DNA from: an uncultured Dehalococcoidia bacterium
GTDB lineage: Bacteria; Chloroflexota; Dehalococcoidia; Lucifugimonadales; UBA3495
Assembly: GCA_958296225.1 (NCBI GenBank)
Contig: OY282456.1
Coordinates: forward strand, 1,054,001-1,118,000
Direction of reading: 5' to 3'
DNA: 64,000 nt
Below are positions 17,901-25,828 of this stretch, in pieces. Under the pieces are notes generated by a model. It saw only the letters and a program-made list of their open reading frames with translations, was not told the origin of the DNA and did no database searches. Made by a program: the position numbers and the translations under genes. How positions within the stretch are numbered: the stretch's first letter is position 1; each line of letters opens with the position of its first letter.

Positions 17901-19125
17901 CGTCGGCAGAGACAGGCCGGTTGTCCGGCGCTTCGGACACCAACAGCAGGGAGAATGGCAGCCCCGGCTTGAACACCCGGCTCTCCGGTATCAGCTGCAG
18001 GTTCACGGGCTGCTCGGCCACCGTCAGCAGCCGGGTAACGCGCTCCGCATAGCCGGTGGCCGGTTCCCGCACCGTAACGTCCAGCTGCACGTTGCCCTGC
18101 CCGCCGGCCGCCGGCGTTCCGGCCAAGTAGCCCGCCGCCGGCAGCTCAAAGGACGCCGCCCCGTCAATCTCTTTGGTCAGGCGAGCGTACTCCTCCCACA
18201 CGCCCACGTACCGGGAGGCCACAATTTCCAGAGTCCCCCGCACCGGCTTGCCGAAACTGTACTCGGCGGACACCGCGCCAACGACAGGCTCGCCGGCCAG
18301 CGCCCACTCTTGCGGCAAATCCACGCTGACCTCGTACCTGGGCAGCGTGTACTCCGCAACGCGCGCGTCCAGTTGCGTAGATTGTCCGGCGGCGTCGGCG
18401 GTTATTTTCCAGACGCCCAGATTAGGCTCGCCGGATAGCGGCAGGCTGGCGCCGGCCATCCCGAACTGGTCGGCCTCAACCGTCCCCTGGTACACCTTGA
18501 TGCCTTTGGCGTCCTGGATGGACACCGTTACCGGCCCCGGCAGCGGCTTCAGGTCGGAGTCCAGCCGCAGGGCGCGCAGGCGTATCCGCTGCCCCGGTTT
18601 GTAGATGGGCTTGTCGGTCTCCAGGAACAGCAGCCCCGGAGCATCGGCCACCCGCACGCTGGCCGCATCGGCAAAAGCCCGGCGGCCGGCGGCGTCGGTG
18701 GCCTCAATATGCAGCGTATATCGACCCTGGGGCAGCGCCGGTACGGCCAGCGGAATGGTTCCGCTCCCCGGCACCGGCCCGCCGGCTTCGGCCACCAGAG
18801 TGCCGCGCCGCAGCAGCCGCAGTCGCACCGTGCCCGGCGCCGGTTCCGCCCCCTGGAACAGCGACACCGACACCTGCTCCGTCCGTCCGGCCCGCAGCAT
18901 CGCCGGCACCGTAACCAAATAGCCGTCCACCCGTTCCGAATATGCAACCGCTTCGGGCGTTGCCGTCGGCGGGGCGGTGGGTTCCTGACCGGGTTCGGGT
19001 GAGGCGGCCGGCCGCGTCAGCGCTACGGCGGGAGCGCCGGTATCCACCGCCCCGGTGCAGCCGACCGCCCCCGCCGCAAAGACGACTACCACTGCCGCAA
19101 TGCCGATTAACAGTTTAAAGCGCAT
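14920..19125 (-). CDS. Alpha-2-macroglobulin family lipoprotein with intact thioester
   Basis: 1401 residues from ATG 19125 (GAGGAT upstream). A lipobox ending AVGC puts Cys23 as the lipidated residue, followed by a Pro/Thr-rich linker. The MG-domain region begins near residue 60 (TDKPIYKPGQ, a typical A2M motif). A variable stretch around 600-680 could be the bait region. The thioester CGEQ is at ~927-930. An alpha/alpha toroid follows, and the C-terminal part (last ~130 residues) resembles a receptor-binding domain. It presumably traps proteases at the cell surface. The usual partner pbpC is not adjacent. Confidence 0.92.
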   Translation of the reverse strand: MRFKLLIGIAAVVVVFAAGAVGCTGAVDTGAPAVALTRPAASPEPGQEPTAPPTATPEAVAYSERVDGYLVTVPAMLRAGRTEQVSVSLFQGAEPAPGTVRLRLLRRGTLVAEAGGPVPGSGTIPLAVPALPQGRYTLHIEATDAAGRRAFADAASVRVADAPGLLFLETDKPIYKPGQRIRLRALRLDSDLKPLPGPVTVSIQDAKGIKVYQGTVEADQFGMAGASLPLSGEPNLGVWKITADAAGQSTQLDARVAEYTLPRYEVSVDLPQEWALAGEPVVGAVSAEYSFGKPVRGTLEIVASRYVGVWEEYARLTKEIDGAASFELPAAGYLAGTPAAGGQGNVQLDVTVREPATGYAERVTRLLTVAEQPVNLQLIPESRVFKPGLPFSLLLVSEAPDNRPVSADVSVTVGYVDQEFEIIDDVSHDIATGDGGSALLELSPPEDAVALTVMASSNDAHDSLALTAGYSPSGSFIHVAQTGDAGLSVGERASFRVHSTAEARNFYYEVVARGGVVFSAVSRTPDIAFELTPAMTPAARLLVYQIMPDNEVAADFIPFTASGDYPMPVQVAFSSDEAMPGAAVDISVQTAGPAKVGLAAVDRSVFIPAENRLNLQQVFAELERLYQQPQAEIHYESLPRQVATRGAAETFRDAGLVVLSNKSVPEGVEFVPYSPTPMAELEMVEEAMATSDRADAGGPAGLAEVRRVRQFFPETWLWADVVTDETGRAVLPAEAPDSITTWQLRAVGVSPEHGLGIADAALTVFQPFFLQVDLPYSAIRGEEFPVKVALYNYLDTPQEFYVELEESAGFMLRGNRARTVTVPPNDVGGVAFDIRLTGLGSLPIKVTARSRAAADAVIRNLLVEPEGVAQETVDNAILAPGDRLDFDLAAPPDAIPGSGRAYVALTGSYLAQTIDGLENLLQMPYGCGEQNMILFAPNIFVARYLEATGQLQPAIMARAEQLMTTGYQRELTYRRSDGSFSAFGESDPQGSLWLTAFVLKSFAQADGLIYIDETVLREATDWILSHRRSDGSFEPVGFLHHQELLGGLQGNTALTAYAAIALREAGAAGETAASIAYLESRLDDIADPYTMAIVAYALELAGSPRAGDASRALLDLAIADDNGLHWNNEAAVETTGYALLSLLERGDGLNAGRAARWLATQRNAFGGYGSTQDTVVGLQGLIAYAAQAKFDVAMTVTLAAGDWNRQITINAANADVVQIVELPAGANLNATAAGSGRVVAQVVRRFNLPAVVEPEIEMFRIDVAYSADHVAVDDTIEVTARFAFTPPPSLPESQVHGAGDAGPDAGMVVLDVAIPTGFAAVTGTVERLVADYNRVKRYEIAGRKVILYLSNLPPGAELELRFDARAQYPVRARPVTSQAYSYYRPHWRGETLGGSVIVTAD

Positions 19126-19443
19126 ACCAAATCCTCGCCGTCCGCCAATTCCGTTCAACCCTGCTACGCCCGGCAACCCAAGTCGGATTGCATCCGCCGT
19201 CCTACCCTATTCATCCTGTAGGTCGGACGGGCCGCAAACCCGGCCCACACCCGATGCCGCAGCTCTTTGCTGCTCCACACCACGGTCATCACGGCAAAAG
19301 TCGTCGCCACCGTCATCCCTTCGTGCCACTACCCGGACAGCCCATTACATTACACGTCGGTATTCTTGACACTGCGGCTTGGCAAGCCTACCCTTGCCCC
19401 ATCATTTGTAGTTGCGCTTTCACCGCCTGGAAGGAGTACCCTC
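19126..19443. other. Divergent intergenic region
   Basis: 318 bp between the macroglobulin gene (minus) and an LLM oxidoreductase gene (plus). The plus-strand promoter candidate is listed separately; no clear minus-strand promoter or palindrome was found. Confidence 0.6.
19366..19394 (+). promoter_or_regulatory. Candidate sigma70 promoter for LLM oxidoreductase
   Basis: TTGACA at 19366-19371 and TACCCT at 19389-19394 with a 17-bp spacer, about 50 bp before the ATG at 19444. The -35 is consensus; the -10 is weak. Confidence 0.45.
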
Positions 19444-20538
19444 ATGCAATTCGGCCTGTTTATGATGCCGCTGCATCCGCCGCACCGTTCCTACGCTGAT
19501 TCCTACGACCGCGACCTTGACCTGCTGCAGGAGGCTGACCGTCTCGGTTTTCACGAAGCCTGGATTGGCGAGCACTTGACCGAGCGTTGGGAGAACGCGC
19601 CCTTCCCCGACCTGTTGATTGCCAAAGCCTCGGCGCTCACCGAGCGCATCCGCCTGGCCACCGGCGTTACCCTGCTGCCTATCCACAACCCGGTGGAGCT
19701 GGCCCACCGCATCGCTATGCTGGACCACCTGACGCGGGGCCGCCTGTATTGGGGCATCGGCCATCGCGCCATCCCGACCGACTTGCAGCTGTTTGGCATG
19801 GACCCCAGCCAGGGCGAGGACGTGCGCCGTCGCGCCGCCGAAGTACTGGACATCGTGTTGAGCATCTGGGCTGCGGAGGGCAAGTTCTCCTACCACGGGG
19901 AGTTTTTCAACATCGACGCGCCGGAGCTGGACCCGGTGCTGGAGCGGGGCCTGCACATGAAGCCCTTGCAGCAACCCCATCCGCCCATCGGCGTGGCCGC
20001 CACGTCCATCGGCAGCAGCAGCATCCGCGTGGCCGGCCGTGAGGGTTGGATTCCCATGAGCAGCAGCAATTTGGCCCCGCAGTACCTGAGCGACCACTGG
20101 ACTACCGTTGAGGACGCCGCCGCCGAAGCCGGCCGGGAGGCGCATCGCTCTGACTGGCGCATCGGTCGGGACGTGTTCGTAGCCGAAACCGGCGCAGAGG
20201 CGCGGGAGCGGGCCTACGCCGTTCTGGGCCGCAACTATCTGCAACACCAGCTGCCCAACCGCCTGGGTTCCGGGTTGATTCAGGCCACCAAGATTGACCC
20301 CAACATGAGCGACGACGACCTGACCGTTGACTACATGATGGACAACATCTGGATTGTGGGCGACCCGGACGAGTGCGCCCAACGCATCCGCCAGCTTTAC
20401 GACGGCGTGGGCGGCTTCGGGCACCTGCTGTGCATCACGCAAGACCCGGACGACCACCAGTGGGAACTGGACTGTCTGCGGCTCATTGCCGAGGAGGTGG
20501 CGCCGCGGGTCAGCGATCTGACGGGGGAGCCGGCATAA
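19444..20538 (+). CDS. LLM-class flavin-dependent oxidoreductase
   Basis: 364 residues of the luciferase-like monooxygenase TIM-barrel family, which uses FMNH2 or F420. Visible: MQFGLFMMP first strand, DRLGFHEAWIGEH, LATGVTLLPIHNPVELAHRIAMLDHLTRGRLYWGIG. ATG 19444 is chosen over an upstream in-frame start because AAGGAGT lies before it. The substrate cannot be told; similarity of the opening to alkanal/alkane monooxygenase-like members is only general. Confidence 0.9.
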   Translation: MQFGLFMMPLHPPHRSYADSYDRDLDLLQEADRLGFHEAWIGEHLTERWENAPFPDLLIAKASALTERIRLATGVTLLPIHNPVELAHRIAMLDHLTRGRLYWGIGHRAIPTDLQLFGMDPSQGEDVRRRAAEVLDIVLSIWAAEGKFSYHGEFFNIDAPELDPVLERGLHMKPLQQPHPPIGVAATSIGSSSIRVAGREGWIPMSSSNLAPQYLSDHWTTVEDAAAEAGREAHRSDWRIGRDVFVAETGAEARERAYAVLGRNYLQHQLPNRLGSGLIQATKIDPNMSDDDLTVDYMMDNIWIVGDPDECAQRIRQLYDGVGGFGHLLCITQDPDDHQWELDCLRLIAEEVAPRVSDLTGEPA

Positions 20539-20564
20539 TCACGACAAGCCTTTCCGCCTGCGCC

Positions 20565-20592
20565 GGGGCAACCCTTGTGGTTGCCCCTTATT
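20565..20592 (+). terminator. Rho-independent terminator
   Basis: Perfect 9-bp stem (20565-20573 with 20579-20587), 5-nt loop, then TTATTC, 27 bp after the LLM gene's stop. Its 3' end touches the stop of the convergent gene at 20588. Confidence 0.7.
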
Positions 20593-21514
20593 CGTCCTCG
20601 TATTCGGGCGCTTCATTTCGGATAAGAACTACGCCCAATCGGCGGGCCGCTTCGTTCGCCTCATCCGGCCAGGCGTGATGAGTGGCAACAAAAGCGTCGG
20701 TTCGCGCGCCGGTGACCCGGCCGATTATTTCGGCGCGGCGGGCGGCAGTTTCCAAGTCGCCCTGGTTGAAAGTAATTGACACTTCAACGACCGCAAATCG
20801 GGCAGTTTGGCTTTCGTCATCCCCATCTCTGGCGATGATGTCCACTCTGAGGCCGTCCTGGTATTCGTTCCGACTAATTTCATTGTTCCGGCGGGCTTGC
20901 AGGAGCAGGCGGTCAATTTGCCCGCGGTCGGCAAGTGCGGGGCGGTCAAGCAGCCCGTCCAGAATCACGCTGATTTCCCGGCGGCACAAGTCTTCGTAAG
21001 ACTGGCCCAGCAATCGCCCGACGTGCCCGCGCAACGTTCGGACGATGCGCGTGTTTTCGTCCAGCTTGCGATTGGTTTCTGCCAGGCCGCGCGTGTTTTC
21101 GTCCAGCCGGCGCGTGTTTTCGTCCAACCGGCGATTGGTTTCTGCCAGGCCGCGCGTGTTTTCGTCCAGCCGGCGCGTGTTTTCGTCCAGCCGGCGATTG
21201 GTTTCTGCCAGGCCGCGCGTGTTTTCGTCCAGCCTGCGATTGGCTTCCGCCAGGCCGCGCGTGTTTTCGTCCAGCCGTTCGTTCACTTGGCGGAACTGCT
21301 CCCGGGTTTCCTCCCGGAACTCCTCGAAATTCTCACGCAGTTCGCCCAACTGCTCCTGCACTTCATTCATCCGGCCCGGCAGCGCCAGAAAATCCTCGGT
21401 GAGCAGAACACGCAACAGCGGCTCGCGCAGCTCCGGGTGGGCGGCTAGGGTGTCCATTATCTGCCGCAACGGGTGTTCCGGCGGCAGGTCCAGTTCCGAT
21501 ATGCTAGATGTCAT
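20588..21514 (-). CDS. Coiled-coil protein with PD-(D/E)XK-like C-terminal domain (1)
   Basis: 308 residues. Residues ~75-165 are eleven consecutive 7-residue repeats alternating LDENTR and GLAETNR types, a long coiled coil. The C-terminal domain (from ~170) has a VDIIARDG strand followed by FAVVEVSITF and an ETAARRAEIIG helix, as in DUF3782/restriction-like nuclease folds, but the ExK lysine is not present (EVS). Same architecture as 31500-32396, with unrelated repeat sequences. Start ATG 21514. Function unknown. Confidence 0.78.
   Translation of the reverse strand: MTSSISELDLPPEHPLRQIMDTLAAHPELREPLLRVLLTEDFLALPGRMNEVQEQLGELRENFEEFREETREQFRQVNERLDENTRGLAEANRRLDENTRGLAETNRRLDENTRRLDENTRGLAETNRRLDENTRRLDENTRGLAETNRKLDENTRIVRTLRGHVGRLLGQSYEDLCRREISVILDGLLDRPALADRGQIDRLLLQARRNNEISRNEYQDGLRVDIIARDGDDESQTARFAVVEVSITFNQGDLETAARRAEIIGRVTGARTDAFVATHHAWPDEANEAARRLGVVLIRNEAPEYEDE
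21048..21278. repeat. In-frame 21-bp tandem repeats forming a 63-bp higher-order unit
   Basis: About eleven 21-bp units encode heptads of the coiled coil. Seven read LDENTR and four read GLAExNR; the order RLDENTR-RLDENTR-GLAETNR recurs as a 63-bp block that is nearly identical at DNA level. Every unit is a multiple of 21 bp, so copy-number change preserves frame and heptad register. Confidence 0.9.
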
Positions 21515-21606
21515 CGTGGTTGTCCTGGCGTTGGTTGGCGCCGGCGGCTTGCGGGCGTTGTATTAATCTACCACACGCGCAAGCCTGCCGGCGTTGCCCG
21601 TGGCAA

Positions 21607-22755
21607 TCACTTGAAATGCGGGAACACGTGCTTGCCGAACATTGCAATGGATTCCATCACTTTGTCGTGGGCCACCGTTTCGGTAGCCATCAGGAACTGG
21701 AGCTGGTCAACGCCGGTGGCTTCGTGCAGTTTGGCGGCTTTGATGCAGCTGTCCGGGTCGCCGGCTACGATTACGCCCCGGTCGGCCAGGGTGTCGGCGT
21801 CGAACTCTTCCCAGATTTTCTGCGCCAGGGCGGTGCCGCCGGACAGGTCAACGGCTCCCGCATCGTCCGAACCGCCCTCGCCGGACACATCAATATAGCG
21901 GGCGAAGTTCTGTTGCAGATGGTCGGGGATGCCGCCCCACTGGTCCAGCAGGCGGGCGTACACGTCCTTCTGGTCCTGGACGTAGGGGCGGCCGGGGCCG
22001 AAGAAGGTTTTGAGGGAATCGGCGCAAAGTTGGCGGGTGGCGGTGTCGTCAGCGCCGCACAGGCCGAATACGGAGCTGAGCCACTGGTTGTTGACGTACT
22101 GGCCCACCGGCTGGGCGTTCTTGATGTTCTCCCGGTAAGCGGCGATGTGGGGTTCCAGGACGGACGGCGCGCTGATGCCCAGCGCCATTACGCCGATGCC
22201 GCGCTGGGCGGCCAACTCGTAAGTGGACGGCTGGAGGGCCGCCACCCAGATGGGCGGGTGCGGCTGCTGGTAGGGCTTGGGCAGCACCTGGCGGGGCGGC
22301 ACATTCCAGTACCGGCCTTCCCATTCGAAGTAGTCGGATTTCCAGATTTCGGGAATCATTTTCAGGGATTCTTCCCACATCTCACGGGTTTCGCGGGGGT
22401 CGATGCCCATGCCGGTCTGCTCGTAGGCGGCGCTGCGGCCCGTGCCCATGTCCACCCGCCCGTTGGTGAGGTGGTCCACCATGGCCACCCGCTCGGCGAC
22501 GCGCACCGGGTGGTGATAGGGCAGGATGATGACGCCGAAGCCCAGGCGGATGCGCTTGGTCAGTCGGCTCAACGCGCCGAATATCACCTCGGGGCAGGGG
22601 GACATACTGAACGTGGTGAGGAAATGATGCTCGACGAACCAGACGTAATCGAAACCCATCTCGTCGGCCAGGCAAACCTGCTCGATGGTCTCCTCAATTA
22701 CGGCGTGGTCGTCCAGTTCGGGACGCTGCATTTCGTAAGCCAGGCCGAATTTCAT
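21607..22755 (-). CDS. LLM-class flavin-dependent oxidoreductase
   Basis: 382 residues from ATG 22755 (GGAGCA upstream). Bacterial luciferase-like features: MKFGLAYEMQRP, EMGFDYVWFVEHHFL, LGFGVIILPYHHPVRVAERVAMVDHLTNGRVDMGTGRS. Together with the other three LLM genes here it suggests broad flavin-dependent oxidation capacity. Substrate unknown. Confidence 0.9.
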   Translation of the reverse strand: MKFGLAYEMQRPELDDHAVIEETIEQVCLADEMGFDYVWFVEHHFLTTFSMSPCPEVIFGALSRLTKRIRLGFGVIILPYHHPVRVAERVAMVDHLTNGRVDMGTGRSAAYEQTGMGIDPRETREMWEESLKMIPEIWKSDYFEWEGRYWNVPPRQVLPKPYQQPHPPIWVAALQPSTYELAAQRGIGVMALGISAPSVLEPHIAAYRENIKNAQPVGQYVNNQWLSSVFGLCGADDTATRQLCADSLKTFFGPGRPYVQDQKDVYARLLDQWGGIPDHLQQNFARYIDVSGEGGSDDAGAVDLSGGTALAQKIWEEFDADTLADRGVIVAGDPDSCIKAAKLHEATGVDQLQFLMATETVAHDKVMESIAMFGKHVFPHFK

Positions 22756-22884
22756 GGTTGACTGCTCCCTTGATGTAGGCTTTGGGGAGATTCTAACGTT
22801 GCGGGGCGGTAGGGGCAACGGCTCACCGATGCGGTATGATTAAAATCAACCCGCCTGTCCAGCCAAACCGTGGAGACGAACGTC

Positions 22885-23727
22885 ATGCACTTTTCCCGTT
22901 ACGCCGCTCTCGCGGCAATAATTACCGTCCTCGCCCTGACTTTGTTCGCAGTCGCCTGTGGCGGCCCTCAAACCGAACCGGCGGCAGCGCCAACTGCTCC
23001 AACTGAGCCTGCCGATACCGTCGCCGCTGCCACGGCAACGGCAACCGCGCCGGCCCCGGCGGCCGCTCCCGCCCATACTGCCACCGCCGCAGCCACCGCT
23101 CGGCCCACCGTCGCCGCGACGGCGACGCCGGCGGCAGCCCCTACGACAGCGCCCGCCGAGGAACCCGCCGCGACTGCCGACGGCGTGGCCGTTTTCACGT
23201 TGGCCGAGGGCGCCATCGCCCGCTACAAGGTTGAGGAGGTGCTGGCGCGGACGGGGTTCAAGGTGGCTACTGGCGAAACAACCGACGTGTCGGGCCGCAT
23301 TGCCGTTGACGCAGAGGGGAATATAGTGACCGGCGAGAGCAGCATCGTGGTGCAAGCGGCGACGCTGCGGACGGACAGCAACCGCCGCGACGGTTACGTG
23401 CGCAACCGGACCCTGGAAACCGATACCTACCCGGAGGTTGTTTTCCGGCCCACGGCGGTTGACGGCCTGCCTCCGTCGCTGGCCGACGCCAACGGTGCGG
23501 TCGAGTTCACCATCGCCGGCGACCTGACCATTCGCGACCAGACCCGCCCCGTGACCTGGAACGTCGCCGCCGATTTCGCCGGCGACGGCGCCGTAACCGG
23601 CCAGGCCAGCGTGGAGTTCACCTTTGACGATTTCGGTATGGACAAGCCACGGGTGGCCGTGGTGCTCAGCGTGGAGGACACCATCCGGCTGGAGCTGGAC
23701 TTTGTGGGGACGGTTGCCCCGCGCTAA
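22885..23727 (+). CDS. YceI-domain lipoprotein
   Basis: 280 residues from ATG 22885 (GGAG 9 nt upstream; a GTG 15 bp earlier is possible). The lipobox ends AVAC, giving Cys25. A low-complexity Ala/Pro/Thr linker covers ~30-95. The C-terminal ~185 residues form a YceI lipocalin-like domain, with TLETDTYPEVVFRPT and the ending VEFTFDDFGMDKP. YceI proteins bind isoprenoid-type lipids; the ligand here is unknown. Divergent from the LLM gene at 21607-22755. Confidence 0.88.
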   Translation: MHFSRYAALAAIITVLALTLFAVACGGPQTEPAAAPTAPTEPADTVAAATATATAPAPAAAPAHTATAAATARPTVAATATPAAAPTTAPAEEPAATADGVAVFTLAEGAIARYKVEEVLARTGFKVATGETTDVSGRIAVDAEGNIVTGESSIVVQAATLRTDSNRRDGYVRNRTLETDTYPEVVFRPTAVDGLPPSLADANGAVEFTIAGDLTIRDQTRPVTWNVAADFAGDGAVTGQASVEFTFDDFGMDKPRVAVVLSVEDTIRLELDFVGTVAPR

Positions 23728-23737
23728 CGGCCGGCCG

Positions 23738-24910
23738 CTATCCGATAAGCACAATGTCCCGCTGCACGGGCGATGAGGCGTAGGGGCCATCCGCGCTCAT
23801 ATAGGCGTCAATCTCCGAGCGGACGCCGAACTCCGGCAGGTAGATGCCCGGCTCAATGGAGAACCCCACGCCGGGGATGATGCGGCGGGTGTCGTGGGTC
23901 TCGAAGTTGTCCAGGTTGACGCCCTCGCCGTGGACGGTGTGGTGGATGCTGTGGCCCAGGCGGTGGGTGAAGTAGTCGCCGTAGCCGCGCTCGGTGATGT
24001 AGCGGCGGGCCACGTCGTCAACCTGCCAGCCCTGCACATCGTCGCCGCGACGGTGGCAATCTTGCAGGAAGGACAGGGCGGCGTCGCGGGCGCCCAGCAC
24101 GATGTCGAAAACCTGCCGGTGGCGTTCCGGTGGCCGGCTGCCTACGTAGGCCGTCCAGGTGATGTCGGCGTACACGCTGCCGGGAGTATCCTCCCGCGCC
24201 CACAGGTCGATAAGCGCCCAATCGCCCGGACGGATAACGCTGCTGCCTTCCGGCGCGGGTTCGTAATGCGGGTCGGAGCAGTGGGCGTTGGTGGAGACGA
24301 TGGGGCCGTCGGTGAACGTGAGGCCCTCCTCGCGGAAGCGGCGGCGGATGAACTCGGCGATTTCAAACTCGGTGGGGCCGTCGGCCAGGCGCTGGCCGAT
24401 GCGGGCGAATGCCTCGTTGACGATGCGGCCCAGGCTATGCGCCGCCCGCCGGTGTCCGGCCAGCTGCTCGGCTGACCAGCACTGCGTGGCGTACTGCATC
24501 AGGTCAGCGGAGGAGACTACCTCCGGGCCCATGCTCCGCACCAGCTCCACCGTGCCGGCGTCAACTCTGGAGACGCGGGGCAGGCTGTTGCGCGGGGAGT
24601 ATTCCATTGCGATACGGGAGCAGCCGGCCAACGTATCCCGCAAGGCGGCTTCCAGCGTGGCTCGGCTGCTGTACACCACCATATCCAGGCCGGCGCCGGC
24701 GAACTTGCCGGCGTCCACGTGGTGGGTCAGCAGGCAAGGGTCGCCCTCGGCCGGAACGAACAGGAAGACGGGGCGGGTTACGTGGCCCGAGGGAGTCGCC
24801 ACCTGGGCCAGCACGGGGTTGCAGCCGAGGTAGTCGTAGATGAGCCAGCCGGGGAGGACTTCGGACAGCAGAAATTCCTGAGCATCCTGCAGCATCCTGG
24901 AGTTAGCCAT
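23738..24910 (-). CDS. M24 family metallopeptidase (Xaa-Pro aminopeptidase-like)
   Basis: 390 residues from ATG 24910. The N-terminal creatinase-like domain is followed by a pita-bread domain with the five metal ligands in order: Asp in ALIDLW, Asp in YADITW, His in RLGHSIHH, Glu in SIEPGIYL and Glu in VRSEID. Probably a cytoplasmic proline dipeptidase. It converges tail to tail with the YceI gene (10-bp gap) and lies downstream of the SDR and CoA transferase genes on the same strand. Confidence 0.92.
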   Translation of the reverse strand: MANSRMLQDAQEFLLSEVLPGWLIYDYLGCNPVLAQVATPSGHVTRPVFLFVPAEGDPCLLTHHVDAGKFAGAGLDMVVYSSRATLEAALRDTLAGCSRIAMEYSPRNSLPRVSRVDAGTVELVRSMGPEVVSSADLMQYATQCWSAEQLAGHRRAAHSLGRIVNEAFARIGQRLADGPTEFEIAEFIRRRFREEGLTFTDGPIVSTNAHCSDPHYEPAPEGSSVIRPGDWALIDLWAREDTPGSVYADITWTAYVGSRPPERHRQVFDIVLGARDAALSFLQDCHRRGDDVQGWQVDDVARRYITERGYGDYFTHRLGHSIHHTVHGEGVNLDNFETHDTRRIIPGVGFSIEPGIYLPEFGVRSEIDAYMSADGPYASSPVQRDIVLIG

Positions 24911-24962
24911 TAGCGGGTTCTCCTGCGGCAACCGGGCCCGGTGTTGTCCGGCCCGTCGCATT

Positions 24963-25790
24963 TCAGGCGTAGTTGTGGTGGATGCCGCCGTCCACAATGA
25001 TGTTGGCGCCCGTCAGGTAAGAGGCTTGGGCGGAGGCAATCATGCACACTATGTCGCCAATCTCGTGGGGGTTGCCCATGCGCCGCATCGGGGCGCCGGC
25101 GGCGATTTCCTGGAGCTTGGCTTCGGTGCGGGCCTGGATTGCGGCGTCGTCGCCGGGGTTGTCAAGCTCCTGGGCGGCTTGCGCGCGCAGGGTAATTTCG
25201 GTTTCTTTGCAGTGAACCCCGGCGTAGATGACGTTGTTGACGGTAATGTTGTGGGGCGCCAGTTCCGATGCCAGGCCCTTGGAGTAGGCCAGCACGGGCG
25301 CGAGGCTCAGCGAGGACAGGGTGTTGCGGGGCGACACTTCCATCGCGGCGAGGGGAATCAGATTGATGATGCGGCCCATGCCAAAACGCTTCATGTGGGG
25401 AATGACTTCACGGGTCAGATGCACGGTGGACATAAAGTTGCGGGCCAGGGCCGGTTCGATGCGCTCGTCATCCAGTTCGCTGGCCGGCGCCGTTTCCTGT
25501 TCCAGGACGGTAGTAACCAGCACGCCGACGTCGCCCTGGCGATGCAGGGTTTCGCGAACCAGGCGGTAAATGTCCTGTTCCCGGTCGAGGTTGGCGATGA
25601 CGGCGCGGAATCGCTCCTGAGCGATGTGCTTGCGGGCCAGTTCCAGCTCAACGTGCCGCATCTGGTAGTTGTCGGGCGCGGTCAAGGACAGCAGCGCGCC
25701 CTCTTCGCCCAGAGCGGTGGCGGCGGCGGTGGCAATTGCCAGGTGGGAATCGACCACCAACGTTACTTTGTCTTGCAACCCCAGGTCCAT
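24963..25790 (-). CDS. Atypical short-chain dehydrogenase/reductase family protein
   Basis: 275 residues with an SDR-like ending (YLTGANIIVDGGIHHNYA), the NNVIYAG segment after the active site and a Rossmann N-terminus. Key motifs are altered: TGxxxGIG is replaced by VDSHLAIA, and the lysine of LAYSKGLA lacks Tyr four residues before it (Leu instead; Tyr is at -2). Cofactor binding and catalysis are therefore doubtful. Start ATG 25790 after GGAGGA. It sits between a CoA transferase and a peptidase in a probable three-gene operon. Confidence 0.82.
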   Translation of the reverse strand: MDLGLQDKVTLVVDSHLAIATAAATALGEEGALLSLTAPDNYQMRHVELELARKHIAQERFRAVIANLDREQDIYRLVRETLHRQGDVGVLVTTVLEQETAPASELDDERIEPALARNFMSTVHLTREVIPHMKRFGMGRIINLIPLAAMEVSPRNTLSSLSLAPVLAYSKGLASELAPHNITVNNVIYAGVHCKETEITLRAQAAQELDNPGDDAAIQARTEAKLQEIAAGAPMRRMGNPHEIGDIVCMIASAQASYLTGANIIVDGGIHHNYA

Positions 25791-25828
25791 CTCGGCTTCC
25801 TCCCTGCCTGCCCTGACGGTGGCCGGAG

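Noticed and set aside
21048-21278. CRISPR-like repeat array
   Set aside because: Units are contiguous with no unique spacers and lie in frame inside a gene.
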